Assembly (NCBI GenBank): GCA_030141605.1
Contig: JAQGDQ010001510.1
Span: forward strand, 1-37,043
DNA length: 37,043 bases
Direction of reading: 5' to 3'
From: Tubiluchus corallicola
Taxonomy: Eukaryota; Priapulida; Priapulimorpha; Priapulimorphida; Tubiluchidae
This document shows positions 20,601 through 37,029 of the stretch, one piece after another. The notes under the pieces were generated by a model. It was not told the DNA's origin. It did no database searches and worked only from the letters and a program-made list of their open reading frames with translations. Made by a program: the position numbers and the translations under genes. Within the stretch, counting starts at the first letter, position 1. Each line of letters opens with the position of its first letter.

Positions 20601-23100
20601 TAGCACACTATAAACAGTTTTCCCCTACATCTTTTTCAGCTTAACACACTACAAACAGTTTCCCCCTACATCTTTTTCAGCTTAGCACACTACAAACAGT
20701 TTCCCCCTACATCTTTTTCGGCTTAACACACTACAAACAGTTTTCCTCTCCATCTTTTTCTGCTTAACACACTACAAACAGTTTCCCCCTACATCTTTTT
20801 CGGCTTAACACACTATAAACAGTTTCCCCCTGCATCTTTTTCAGCTTAACACACTACAAACAGTTTTCCTCTCCATCTTTTTCAGCTTAACACACTACAA
20901 ACAGTTTTCCTCTCCATCTTTTTCTGCTTAACACACTACAAACAGTTTTCCCCTACATCTTTTTCTGCTTAACACACTACAAACAGTTTATCCACTCCAG
21001 ATTTGTGCTTAGTGATGTTTTGTGCGCTCATTTATTGATTGTGCTGTTACTTTTAAATACAAATTGTTGTTCCAAATAACAGTGCTTTTCCAATTGAAAA
21101 TTGTTCAGAGAGATTCAAATGTTGTCTTTGTCCATTTTTTTATTGTTGGATTTATTTATTAAACATTCTACTGCTTGTTATTAAATTTGATTTCAGTGCT
21201 AAAAGTCTGTTGTGTTAGCCTTGTCCAGCTGTAAGAACACATAAAATGATCAGTGTTCATGCTGTAGTGACCTTGTGACACTATAATATTTTTCAAAAAA
21301 GATTGTATTTCTTCACAAATACGTAATGGTGAAATCAGTTGGTCTCAAGCACATGAACGATATTTTGTTTTGTAAAACGAGACGGTCATGTTCAGTGGGA
21401 ACGTATTTATCGTTTCTTTTAAATAGGAAGATTACCGACGATCTGTGAGTGAAATTGACGAGAAGCAGTTCGTTAGCTTACAGCTAATTTGTTGTGAACT
21501 CAGAAATAATTATGTAAGTATCTAGATCTGCTCTAGAACTAACCATGGAACTGATACAATTGAACTCATCTAGATTATTCTAAATTAGTTTTTTAGTTAT
21601 GGTCAAGATATGTTGAACAAGTTGGTCAGAACTCTTTGCAGTTACACAGGCAGAATGTTCCAGTTATGGTCAAGACATGTTGAACAAGTTGGTCAGAACT
21701 CTTTGCAATTACACAGGCAGAATGTTCCAGTTATGGGCAAGATATGTTGAACAAGTTGGTTAGAACTCTTTACAGTTACACAGGCAGAATGTTCCAGTTA
21801 TGGTCAAGATATGTTGACTAAGTTGGTCAGAACTCTTTGCAGTTACACAGGCAGAATGTTCCAGTTATGGTCAAGATATGTTGAACAAGTTGGCCAGAAC
21901 TCTTTGCAGTTACACAGGCAGAATGTTCCAGTTATGGTCAAGACATGTTGAACAAGTTGGTCAGAGCTCTTTGCAGTTACACAGGCAGAATGTTCCAGTT
22001 ATGGTCAAGATATGTTGAACAAGTTGGTCAGAGCTCTTTGCAGTTACACAGGCAGAATGTTCCACATTACTTTTTTGTGATCCAACAGTAGGCTTGTAGC
22101 TAATAGGTCTGTTTTCCACAGTTAATTGAATGTAATATAAAATTCACTTTCATAGCACACAACATTATTTAAAATTTAAGCACACTAAACAATTAAGTGC
22201 ATTTAGAGTTCATAAGATGCATTGAAATTTAAAATACATTAAGAAAATTAAAAAAATGAATTTACTATTAAAAGTAGAATCAAAACAAGTTCTTGTTTAA
22301 AAGAATCTAATGAGTTTGCAGAGCGTACGGCAGGAGATAAGCTGTTCTAGAGACATGGAACTCAGACAGAAAAAGCAGTTTAACCATAGAATACTGTATT
22401 AGGACTTAGCTGATGTAAATTAATGCGTTCATTAGCGTTAGCACGAAGTGTTGAGTCGATATTAAGGCGTATCAAAAGATCTAATGCTAAACTCTGTTAA
22501 ATTGTTTTAATTCAAACTGGGTTTGCATTCACTAGAGAAGACAAATAAATAAACTCTATAAGATTTACTGTTTTTGTCTGTTGCTCCAAGCAGGTCTGCT
22601 AGTCGGGATGAGGGCAATAGTAGAAACGTGGAAAAATAAATATAAAATTTAGTGAAACAATTTTCTGCTGAAGAATTCCACAAATAAGAGGCCAAAAGGA
22701 AAAAAACTAGATTAATAAGCTGTCGTTCAGTTATGATGCGAATGGAAATAAGTTGAATTATAGTGAAATCACTGCATTATTAGAACCAAATGACCACGCT
22801 TTATTATCTTGTGGTCAGCATTATTACAACCAAATGACCACACTTTATTATCTTGTGGTCAGCATTATTAGAACCAAATGACCACACTTCATTAATTTGT
22901 GGTCAGCATTATTAGAACCAAATGACCACACTTCCTTATTTTGTGGTCAAGTGATTCTACATGTTATGTAATTTCTCCGGCAAAGAAATTTATTTCCAAA
23001 TTCTTTGAATGTTTTACAGTCTGTGCTGCATGATTTGATAACGAAGAACATAGAGAAAATCAAGAAACCGAGAACTGTACATAGTGAGACGCTTTATTGA
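14669..23100 (+). CDS. PSME3: Proteasome activator subunit 3 (PA28gamma / REGgamma), complete, ten exons
   Basis: Ten exons joined at GT-AG borders give 241 residues (the human protein has 254). The product forms a heptameric ring that caps the 20S proteasome in the nucleus and promotes ATP- and ubiquitin-independent degradation. Recognisable blocks in order: FKERI near the N-terminus, a nuclear-localisation cluster PCKKKRKLE (about residues 70-78), VYVLPLG, the activation loop region MIPRIEDGNNFGVSIQ (about 130-145), SRYFITRGKLVAKVAKYPHV (about 167-186), and the C-terminal ETLY preceding the stop. The activation-loop core is conserved as in the human protein. The N-terminus is shorter than in vertebrates: only four codons (MDGH) precede exon 2. 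Introns are swollen by minisatellites and a piggyBac-like MITE. Confidence 0.97.
14891..14923 (+). CDS. PSME3: PSME3 exon 2
   Basis: The acceptor is tttttttcag. Eleven codons, NSMFKERIKKE, correspond to the DSFRERI region of the human protein. The donor is gtaaca. A small 33-base exon, phase 0 on both sides. Confidence 0.88.
15299..15361 (+). CDS. PSME3: PSME3 exon 3
   Basis: The acceptor is ttgctgcag and the donor gtaaga. Twenty-one codons begin AETLVNVTFPHKVDELD, aligning with the AEDLVANFFPKKLLELD stretch of human PSME3. Confidence 0.95.
15431..15760. repeat. Partly tandem copies of a 68-bp segment in PSME3 intron 3
   Basis: ccatgtgtaaaatagcacat starts two nearly exact copies (about 15440 and 15508). 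A third, more diverged copy begins near 15639 and shares the following text cacacgttcgaaagctcata. The block passes directly into the dispersed repeat at 15590-15985. Confidence 0.85.
15590..15985 (+). repeat. Dispersed interspersed repeat, mate at 32700-33065
   Basis: Words such as gatgtcatcactag, ggctcgcc, cagtagcactg and cagaagtgcttt recur, reverse-complemented and in reversed order, in 32700-33065. This defines one diverged repeat family with copies in introns of PSME3 and DYRK. There is no coding capacity, and the class is undetermined (MITE or SINE). Confidence 0.7.
16097..16195 (+). CDS. PSME3: PSME3 exon 4
   Basis: The acceptor is gcttttcag and the donor gtgagt. Thirty-three codons contain NDIHVDLKIPVPPG, matching the human NIHDL...LPVPDP region. 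The acidic end SYSDDE belongs to the flexible insert before the nuclear-localisation cluster. Confidence 0.94.
16587..16632 (+). CDS. PSME3: PSME3 exon 5 (nuclear-localisation cluster)
   Basis: The acceptor is tatttcag. It reads PCKKKRKLELLDSEL plus one base, with donor gttggt. A better-looking donor, gtgagt, lies at 16624-16629, nine bases before the chosen donor; it also leaves phase 1 and would drop three codons. The longer form gives LG-TPV, close to the human QGTKV spacing, so I prefer it. Confidence 0.88.
16720..17075. repeat. Degenerate repeat-like stretch in PSME3 intron 5
   Basis: Loose recurrences of agctccac / agctccgc and gaatagcttc with spacing of a few tens of bases suggest an old decayed tandem repeat. 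There is no open frame with a family match on either strand. Confidence 0.3.
17121..17233 (+). CDS. PSME3: PSME3 exon 6
   Basis: The acceptor is ttgtttcag and the donor gtaaat. It encodes TPVYVLPLGLSPCNKHIVEV and on to LIDHTNK, matching the human VFVMPNG...LVDIIEKVKPEI segment. Confidence 0.96.
17742..17753 (+). repeat. Poly-G run (12 G)
   Basis: A run of about twelve G in otherwise AT-rich intron 6 of PSME3. It may vary in length between individuals or sequencing methods. Confidence 0.8.
18522..18590 (+). CDS. PSME3: PSME3 exon 7 (activation loop)
   Basis: The acceptor is atttttgcag and the donor gtactt. It encodes LKMWIQFMIPRIEDGNNFGV and SIQ, nearly identical to the human segment that contacts the 20S proteasome to open its gate. 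Confidence 0.97.
18856..19323. mobile_element. piggyBac-like MITE with TTAA flanks
   Basis: TTAA at 18856-18859 and 19320-19323 flanks inverted ends CCCTTTCA...TGAAAGGG. Near each end lies a GTATCCC-ac-GGGATAC palindrome (about 18991 and 19288). TTAA target duplication with CCC-type ends is the piggyBac signature. The roughly 460 bp interior has no transposase. It sits in PSME3 intron 7. Confidence 0.75.
19584..19706 (+). CDS. PSME3: PSME3 exon 8
   Basis: The acceptor is tatttattag and the donor gtgagt. Forty-one codons begin EDTLAEIRTVESESASFLDQ and end KVAKYPHV. It is followed by an intron with a large 41-bp minisatellite. Confidence 0.97.
19925..20995 (+). repeat. 41-bp minisatellite, about 25 units, in PSME3 intron 8
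   Basis: cttaacacactataaacag or cttagcacactacaaacag recurs every 41 bp (for example 20065 and 20106). Every unit contains a pyrimidine tract ending tctttttcag, an ideal 3' splice-site motif, on the sense strand of PSME3. Variants (cctctccatc, cccctacatc) partly alternate. The unit does not match a PSME3 exon. Confidence 0.93.
21427..21513 (+). CDS. PSME3: PSME3 exon 9
   Basis: The acceptor is ttaaatag and the donor gtaagt. It encodes EDYRRSVSEIDEKQFVSLQL then ICCELRNNY, aligning with the human EDYRRTVTEIDEKEYISLRL block. Confidence 0.97.
21600..22068 (+). repeat. 67-bp minisatellite, seven units, in PSME3 intron 9
   Basis: tggtcaagatatgttgaaca repeats at 67-bp spacing (21600, 21667 and on), with a few substitutions per unit. 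It begins within 90 bases of the exon 9 donor. No coding similarity seen. Confidence 0.93.
22785..22949. repeat. 44-bp repeat, about four units, each a potential hairpin
   Basis: Each unit contains TGACCAC, a short AT-rich loop, then GTGGTCA, giving a 7-bp stem. The spacer is cagcattattagaaccaaa. It lies in PSME3 intron 9, about 70 bases before the exon 10 acceptor. Confidence 0.85.
23020..23100 (+). CDS. PSME3: PSME3 exon 10 with stop
   Basis: The acceptor is gttttacag. It encodes SVLHDLITKNIEKIKKPR and ends HSETLY-TGA at 23098-23100. The C-terminal tyrosine is the residue that docks into the proteasome alpha-ring pockets in this family. Confidence 0.97.
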   Translation, partial: SVLHDLITKNIEKIKKPRTVHSETLY

Positions 23101-23226
23101 ACCATCCCGTACAACAGAGAGCCACCCTGTAGAACAAGACTCGAGCAGCAAGGAAGTATGACTGATACAATGATCGTGTATTGGAAATGTGTGATTTTAG
23201 TAAAACTGTGTGGTAAAGTCAATTTA

Positions 23227-23232
23227 AATAAA
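23227..23232 (+). terminator. PSME3 polyadenylation signal
   Basis: AATAAA lies 127 bases after the stop, the first such hexamer downstream, followed by an A-rich stretch. Consistent with a short 3' UTR. Confidence 0.6.
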
Positions 23233-23489
23233 CTACAAAAAAACCGTACCGTCGTTTGTATGTAGTCTACTTGTATGATGAAAAATCTAAACCTTTTTTG
23301 AAACAACTTGCATATCATTCTAATATGTTCCCTAGTAAACGAGAACTTTGCTACAGTTTGAAAGAAAAACTATCTGACTGTTGGTACATTAGTCTTTTTG
23401 GACTGATTGCTGATTCAATGTCAATTTACATTTCAATTCTGGATAATGGTGTTTGACTGATTTTAGTTGCAACTTTCCTGCCTATTGTA

Positions 23490-24860
23490 TAACTCAACTT
23501 ATAATCCTGGCCTGGATATGCCATATACAACTTATAATCCTGGCCTGGTTATGCCATATACAACTTATAATCCTGGCCTGGTTATGCCATACACAACTTA
23601 TAATCCTGGCCTGGTTATGCCATACACAACTTATAATTCTGGCCTGGTTATGCCATACACAACTTATAATCCTGGCCTGGTTATGTCATACACAACTTTA
23701 GTCCTGCCCTGGTTATGCCATACACAATTTATAATCCTGGCCTGGTTATGCCATACACAACTTATAACCCTGGTCTGGATATGCCATACACGACTTATAA
23801 TCCTGGCCTGGATATGCCATACACAATTTCTAACCCTGGCCTGGATATGCCATACACAACTCTAATCTTGGCCTGGTTATGCCATACACAACTTATAACC
23901 CTGGTCTGGATATGCCATACACGACTTATAATCCTGGCCTGGATATGCCATACACAATTTCTAACCCTGGCCTGGATATGCCATACACAACTCTAATCTT
24001 GGCCTGGTTATGCCATACACAACTTATAACCCTGGTCTGGATATGCCATACACGACTTATAATCCTGGCCTGGATATGCCATACACAATTTCTAACCCTG
24101 GCCTGGATATGCCATACACAACTCTAATCTTGGCCTGGTTATGCCATACACAACTTATAACCCTGGTCTGGATATGCCATACACGACTTATAATCCTGGC
24201 CTGGATATGCCATACACAATTTCTAACCCTGGCCTGGATATGCCATACACAACTCTAATCTTGGCCTGGTTATGCCATACACAACTTATAACCCTGGTCT
24301 GGATATGCCATACACGACTTATAATCCTGGCCTGGATATGCCATACACAATTTCTAACCCTGGCCTGGATATGCCATACACAACTCTAATCTTGGCCTGG
24401 TTATGCCATACACAACTTATAACCCTGGTCTGGATATGCCATACACGACTTATAATCCTGGCCTGGATATGCCATACACAATTTCTAACCCTGGCCTGGA
24501 TATGCCATACACAACTCTAATCTTGGCCTGGTTATGCCATACACAACTTATAACCCTGGTCTGGATATGCCATACACGACTTATAATCCTGGCCTGGATA
24601 TGCCATACACAATTTCTAACGCTGGCCTGGATATGCCATACACAACTCTAATCTTGGCCTGGTTATGCCATACACAACTTATAACCCTGGTCTGGATATG
24701 CCATACACAACTTATAATTCTTGCCTGGTTATGCCATACACAACTTATAATTCTTGCCTGGTTATCCCATACACAACTTATAACCCTGGCCTGGTTATGC
24801 CATACACAATTTATAATTCTTGCCTGGTTATCCCATACACAACTTCCCTGGAAATGCCAT
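23490..24860. repeat. 33-bp minisatellite with 131-bp higher-order repeat
   Basis: The basic unit is about 33 bp (ctggatatgccatacacaac plus ttataatcctggc). From about 23750 to 24680 it is organised in about seven almost identical 131-bp blocks (three 33-bp and one 32-bp unit); the flanks hold single units. It starts about 260 bases after the PSME3 polyadenylation signal. Open frames here (for example MPYTTYNPGLD repeats) are a by-product of stop-free repeats: the frame changes with every 131-bp block. Confidence 0.95.
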
Positions 24861-25813
24861 AGTGCCATAATTTATAATCAAGGCTGGTATTAAGGCAGTT
24901 AGACAGATTTGTTTAAATTGGGTCCTGTGTCAAAAGGAGCCCCTCGCAAATGCTCTAGCCGGGGACGGTATGATGAATTAACGAGTGTCCAGTGTGCACG
25001 AAGTTTCTTGATACTGTGAAAACAGTGAATCGTATATCTATGTTTTAATGTGTTTTTGCTGATCGTTTGTCTATTAAAAAAGGTAATTGGCGAGTTCTAT
25101 CAGCTTTTGTGGGGTAAAGTGCCCCACTAAGGATTCTCTAATTGCGCCCTGCATATCCTAGCATCGGCCATGTTTATAATGCTATTTGCGATGCAGTCCT
25201 GGATATGCCGTAGCAGTGTCATTCATTTGTCAAAGCAGCTGCAACCTGTTCCTAGATCAGCCATCACAGCTCTATGCGTTCGGGGAGCAAGCTTTGCTAG
25301 CATTCAATGCAATGCGCTGAATATAAACTAGCCGCCCTTTCACGTGATCTCTCTTTCGCTTCCCTTCCTGCTCCCTCGAGGAACGATGTTTTCAACGTGT
25401 GGAGAGGTCGTGTGTTGCATTAATAAATGTTATTCCTGATGTAAAGTGAAGTAGTTATTGACGTGTTACGGATAGAAACATCATGAAATGAAATGACATC
25501 GACTACATCAATACATGTTTGTTGATAATTAGTACGTGTCTGATACACAATGTATACAAACAAACAATGTAAACGACATCATGCACCAAGCACCAACATT
25601 TTGTTTTTGATAAAATCAAAATATGTACAAAATAAAATGAACAACTTAACGTAAAACTACCGTTAATCAAGAAACTGTACATGGCAGTGCGTATGATAAA
25701 AGCCAGCAAAATAGGCAATAAACAAAAAAATAATAATATCATGATAAAACTTGCATCCTGTAGGTTTGCTTTACAAACCTAGAAAAATACAATATAATAT
25801 CTAAAAAAATTCA
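24861..25813. other. Intergenic region between converging PSME3 and DYRK
   Basis: No exon seen. At 25112-25130 gtgggg...ccccac is a short inverted repeat. A gaatataaac at about 25319 and aataaa near 25422 could be promoter and polyadenylation signal of an old LTR, but matching ends and a target duplication are not visible. The DYRK 3' UTR must occupy the right part. Confidence 0.3.
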
Positions 25814-33470
<7,657 letters not shown>

Positions 33471-33604
33471 CTAGAAAAATGATAAGCAAATTTTTAATAT
33501 GAAAAAAAGCCTGCCTGTTTGCTAAATTAGGTAGCAGTCGGAAAGTTTGGAAACCTCATGCAGAAAAATGCAGGAGCAGCACTAAATTAAGATTTTTAAG
33601 GCAT

Positions 33605-34031
33605 ACCGAGTGGAAATGATAAAATTACATAGACACATGCAAGCTAGAAGAGGTTAAAGATATATTGAAAATAAGACTGAATATGATTAAAGTTAAAGAG
33701 AACTACAAAAATGAGTTTAAGGATCAGTTATTATGCCCAGTGTGTGGGGAAGATGATGATACTACTGAACATATGCTTAGATGTTACAGATATGGAGAAT
33801 GGAAAAAAATTTTGAACTCAGATATATTAATGAACAGTGAAAAGGAAGGATTGCTAGAAATTAGAAATCTAGTGAATGAATGCATGGAATACAGGATAAA
33901 GACAAATAAAGACATTAAACTTGGAAAAGACAACTAAAAGATCAGTGTTATAGAAGAATAGACTTTGCACCCTATAAAGGTGCCCGCCTCTGATAGGTGG
34001 AGAGAGTCGAGTATCGCAATCGCAATCGCAA
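33605..34031 (+). mobile_element. 3' fragment of a non-LTR retrotransposon with simple-repeat tail
   Basis: A 90-codon frame at 33665-33937 contains CPVCGEDDDTTEHMLRCYRY, a Cys-x2-Cys...His-x4-Cys knuckle found after the reverse-transcriptase domain of several LINE clades, with lysine-rich flanks. A short 3' stretch then ends in (cgcaat)n at about 34016-34031, a typical LINE tail. It is 5' truncated, so the catalytic domain is absent. Confidence 0.7.
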
Positions 34032-34848
34032 TGGAACCTTTATAACTTCACTTGTTTGTATAGTCATAAAAACATTCAAATCTTTTGCTTTAACCTTCAA
34101 ATAGTGGAATGTATAGATTCGTGTGACATTGAAAAGTATATTCATATCTGCAAATGTTATGAAGTTGTAGAATTACAACAAGTTTATCCACCAGGTATCC
34201 ATAAAGGGGATCCATAATGTGGAGAATCTTTGTTCGTATGGAGAATCATTTATCCACAGCAATTGCAAGAACTCCATACATATAATCATAGGAAGAAAGG
34301 GCACCTACATGCTGATGTAATTATGGCCTATATCATATGAGGAGGAATATTCAAACTTCTCGACAAATTTGCCAGACTCAAGATTCGTCAAGTGAGAATA
34401 GTGCCAGTTTGGAACTATCTGTGACATATTTATCCAATTCTACCAGTGTTTTACATCTTAAAAATGCAAATCTTAAACACTTGCAGAAGTCTGATGCAGT
34501 AATCCTGCGTTCTCTTTCCCTGAGGGGTCAGAGTAGTTGTTTGTCAACGGGTTTTTTGCTTTGATGTGAACATCGACTCCTGAAGACAACATAGGTAACA
34601 TAAGCAACTAAGCAAAAATTAACAGTGACCTTGAATTTCAAGTAGTGAATTAAAAAAACAATTTTGAGATTCATTAATTGTAAGTTAATGCTTTTCCAAA
34701 TGATGTTTATGAGAGGAGGACAAGAGATGAATTGATTGAAGGTTAAACGGACCAATTCTTCACCTTCACACAAGATGACACGTGGACATTAAGTAGTAAT
34801 TTCTCAAAACTGTAAAAGTTGTTTTATTCTTGAAACTGACTCACTGCA
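34032..34848. other. No gene confirmed
   Basis: A 75-codon open stretch at 34337-34564 (plus) is serine-rich, but it has no convincing splice sites and no family match. The missing DYRK N-lobe exons were sought on the minus strand here and not found. Confidence 0.3.
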
Positions 34849-35214
34849 TGTTGTGGAGATCGCTGGCATCTATTGGAATTAGATAGAACATTGTAGAATG
34901 TTCCGTTAGAATAATCGTCTTGCTGTGTGGAACATTCTCGAACAAAACTTCTAGAAGCTTCTCGGGCACGCTATATAAGGCGAAGCAGGCCGCTGAGACG
35001 CACACGCTGATTCACACGGACGCCACTTACACATTCTCTTGTATACTTGTATATTTAGATACACGTAAATGTTTTCCATATTTTCACGTTTACTGTAATC
35101 ATTTCGCATTCCTTCATACTTTTGTGTTGTAGAATTCTCGCTTAATAAAGTAGTTAAATTTGAAGTGTTTTCTGATTTTCTCTACGAGCATTCCGAGAGA
35201 AACAAAACACAACA
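34849..35214 (+). mobile_element. Solo LTR with heat-shock promoter
   Basis: It begins TGTTGTGG and ends CACAACA, a perfect 7-bp TG...CA inverted end. It holds a TATA box (tatataagg, 34972) and AATAAA (35144-35149) in the LTR order promoter, then polyadenylation signal. Flanks are ctgca and gtgca, a five-base target duplication with one change. It has 366 bp and no internal retroviral-type coding region on either side, so it is a solo LTR left by recombination. Confidence 0.72.
34885..34980 (+). promoter_or_regulatory. Three heat-shock elements and TATA box of the LTR
   Basis: HSF binds alternating nGAAn/nTTCn five-base blocks. AGAAC-ATTGT-AGAAT-GTTCC (34885-34904) has three of four perfect. 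GGAAC-ATTCT-CGAAC (34929-34943) and CTTCT-AGAAG-CTTCT (34948-34962) are perfect triplets. TATATAAGG follows ten bases later. This is the layout of hsp-type promoters. Confidence 0.8.
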
Positions 35215-35254
35215 GTGCAGTATTTTACTAACTAAACACAAATGTGTGAAACAC

Positions 35255-35408
35255 CCATAGCTTTAGTCAACTCAGACAATATTTAAGCCATAGCTTTACT
35301 TAACTCAGACAATATTTAAGCCATAGCTTTACTTAACTCAGACAATACTTAAGCCATAGTTTCACTCAACTCAGACAAAATAAGCCATAGTTTCACCCAA
35401 CTAGACAA
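35255..35408. repeat. 33-bp repeat, about five units
   Basis: ccatagctttacttaactca recurs at 35255, 35288, 35321, 35354 and 35385. It follows the solo LTR directly. No coding meaning seen. Confidence 0.9.
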
Positions 35409-35424
35409 CAGCCATCTAAGCTAT

Positions 35425-35770
35425 AAGCCACCCAACTCAGAACATTCCATTACGCCACGCCCAGAGTACAAACATTCTCTCACCCCCCCCCCCCCACACA
35501 CACACACACACACGAACTTTGTACTTGTCAAAGAAAGATTAATTTTCATGTAATTACAGGTTGTACGGAAATCTCAGAACATTCCATTACGCCACGCTCA
35601 GAGTACGAACATTCTCTCACCCTCTCTCTCCCCCCCCCCACCCCCCACCCACACCCACACACTTTGTACTTGTCAAAGAAACATTAATTTTCATGTAATT
35701 ACAGGTTGTACGGAAATCTCAGAACATTCCATTACGCCACGCTCAGAGTACGAACATTCTCTCTCCCACG
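35425..35770 (+). repeat. Three copies of a roughly 140-bp unit containing a splice acceptor and exon start
   Basis: cagaacattccattacgcca occurs near 35438, 35575 and 35720. Copies 2 and 3 also share cttgtcaaagaaa, aattttcatgtaattacag and the exon start GTTGTACGG (35560 and 35705). C- and CA/CT-rich simple repeats separate the units. Only the last copy runs on into the open exon-like frame. Confidence 0.88.
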
Positions 35771-35876
35771 AACAGCAGCTGCAGCTCAGATGAAAACCGA
35801 CAAAATGGTTCGTTCATCGGCCATTATTCTCCACCTCACTATACAAACAGAATACCAAAACCGTTGTCTCCAAATG
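35705..35876 (+). CDS. Putative internal exon of an unknown plus-strand gene
   Basis: Between acceptor tgtaattacag and donor gtaaga lies a frame of 57 codons plus one base. It starts VVRKSQNIPLRHAQSTNILS, passes a Ser-rich stretch NSSCSSDENRQNG and ends IPKPLSPN. Composition looks like a disordered protein region. No family recognised, and no partner exon found in the window. It lies about 490 bases downstream of the solo LTR on the same strand, and within the expected span of the DYRK 5' region on the opposite strand. It could be a chance frame. Confidence 0.4.
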
Positions 35877-35896
35877 GTAAGAATGCTCCGTATTTA

Positions 35897-36430
35897 ATAA
35901 GAGTGAATTTGAGACTTGGCTGAGATAATCTCTGTTTCGTGTATCAGTGTAACGTCTTGGCAACATTTGTAACTTTGTTAGAAACTTTATAGAACATTTA
36001 ACATAAATCTTTCTTGCTTATTAATCTGTTTATGCACAAAGACTGCTGCCGTGATAAGTCTAGAGAATGTAACGCCACGTGGCTTGCCCGCTGAAAACAG
36101 TGATAGGAAACCTTAGTGAGCACAAACATTAAAATGTAAACCATAGATAAGAACACGTCACAATCAGTTCATCTGGTTTCTTATGCTACCATAAAACTAG
36201 TCAATTTCAAAATGTTTTCAGTCAGATATACAGTTAGTGCTTTTTGCATATGACAGTTGTTAGCAATTATTTTACTATACTGTTTAGGTATTGTTCAAAA
36301 TACTGTGTCAAGTCCCATCTAAGAATGTTATACATTCGCTGTAAAGGTGGTGTAATGCTGAATCCAGGTAAAAAAGTCTCAAGAGAAAAGCACACGAAAA
36401 AAGGAATAACCCTAACCCTCAAGTCCCTAA
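35897..36430. other. No gene seen
   Basis: AT-rich sequence without supportable exons. The short frames on both strands at 36244-36480 run into the 23-bp array and have no motif. Confidence 0.3.
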
Positions 36431-36436
36431 ACAAAG

Positions 36437-37029
36437 TTAATTGTGACTTTTTCCTAGTCAAAATTGTGACTTTTTCCTAACCAAAATTGTGACTTTTTCC
36501 TAGCAAAATTGTGACTTTTTCCTAGCCAAAACTGTGACTTTTTCCTAGCAAAAATTGTGACTTTTTCTTAGCGAAAATTGTGACTTTTTCCTAGCCAAAA
36601 TTGTGACTTTTTCCTAGTCAAAATTGTGACTTTTTCCTAACCAAAATTGTGACTTTTTCCTAGCAAAAATTGTGACTTTTTCCTAGCCAAAATTGTGACT
36701 TTTTCCTAGCAAAAATTGTGACTTTTTCCTAGCCAGATTTGTGACTTTTTCCTAGCCAAAATTGTGACTTTTCTTAGCCAATATTGTGACTTTTTCTTAG
36801 CCAAAATTGTGACTTTTTCCTAGCCAATATTGTGACTTTTTCCTAGCCAAAATTGTGACTTTTTCCTAGCCAAAATTGTGACTTTTTCCTAGCCAAAATT
36901 GTGACTTTTTCCTAGCCAAAATTGTGACTTTTTCCTAGCCAAAATTGTGACTTTTTCCTAGCAAAAATTGTGACTTTTTCCTAGCCAAAATTGTGACTTT
37001 TTCCTAGCCAAAATTGTGACTTTTTCCTA
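36437..37029 (+). repeat. 23-bp minisatellite, about 26 units, with a 3' splice-site-like motif
   Basis: The unit ttgtgactttttcctagcca plus aaa repeats with small changes (cctagtcaa, cctaaccaa, cttagcg). Each unit has a pyrimidine tract ending ctag or ttag on the plus strand, like a 3' splice site. The array runs nearly to the end of the window. Confidence 0.95.

Noticed and set aside
23453-24893. Several overlapping 65-132-codon frames with repeats such as MPYTTYNPGLD or HTQLIILAWLC
   Set aside because: All lie in the 33-bp/131-bp satellite. The same DNA is open in more than one frame, and the frame shifts each 131-bp block, so a repeat protein is not supported.
25100-25490. Possible second LTR (TATA-like gaatataaac and aataaa)
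   Set aside because: No matching TG...CA ends and no target duplication found; left as a remark in the intergenic entry.
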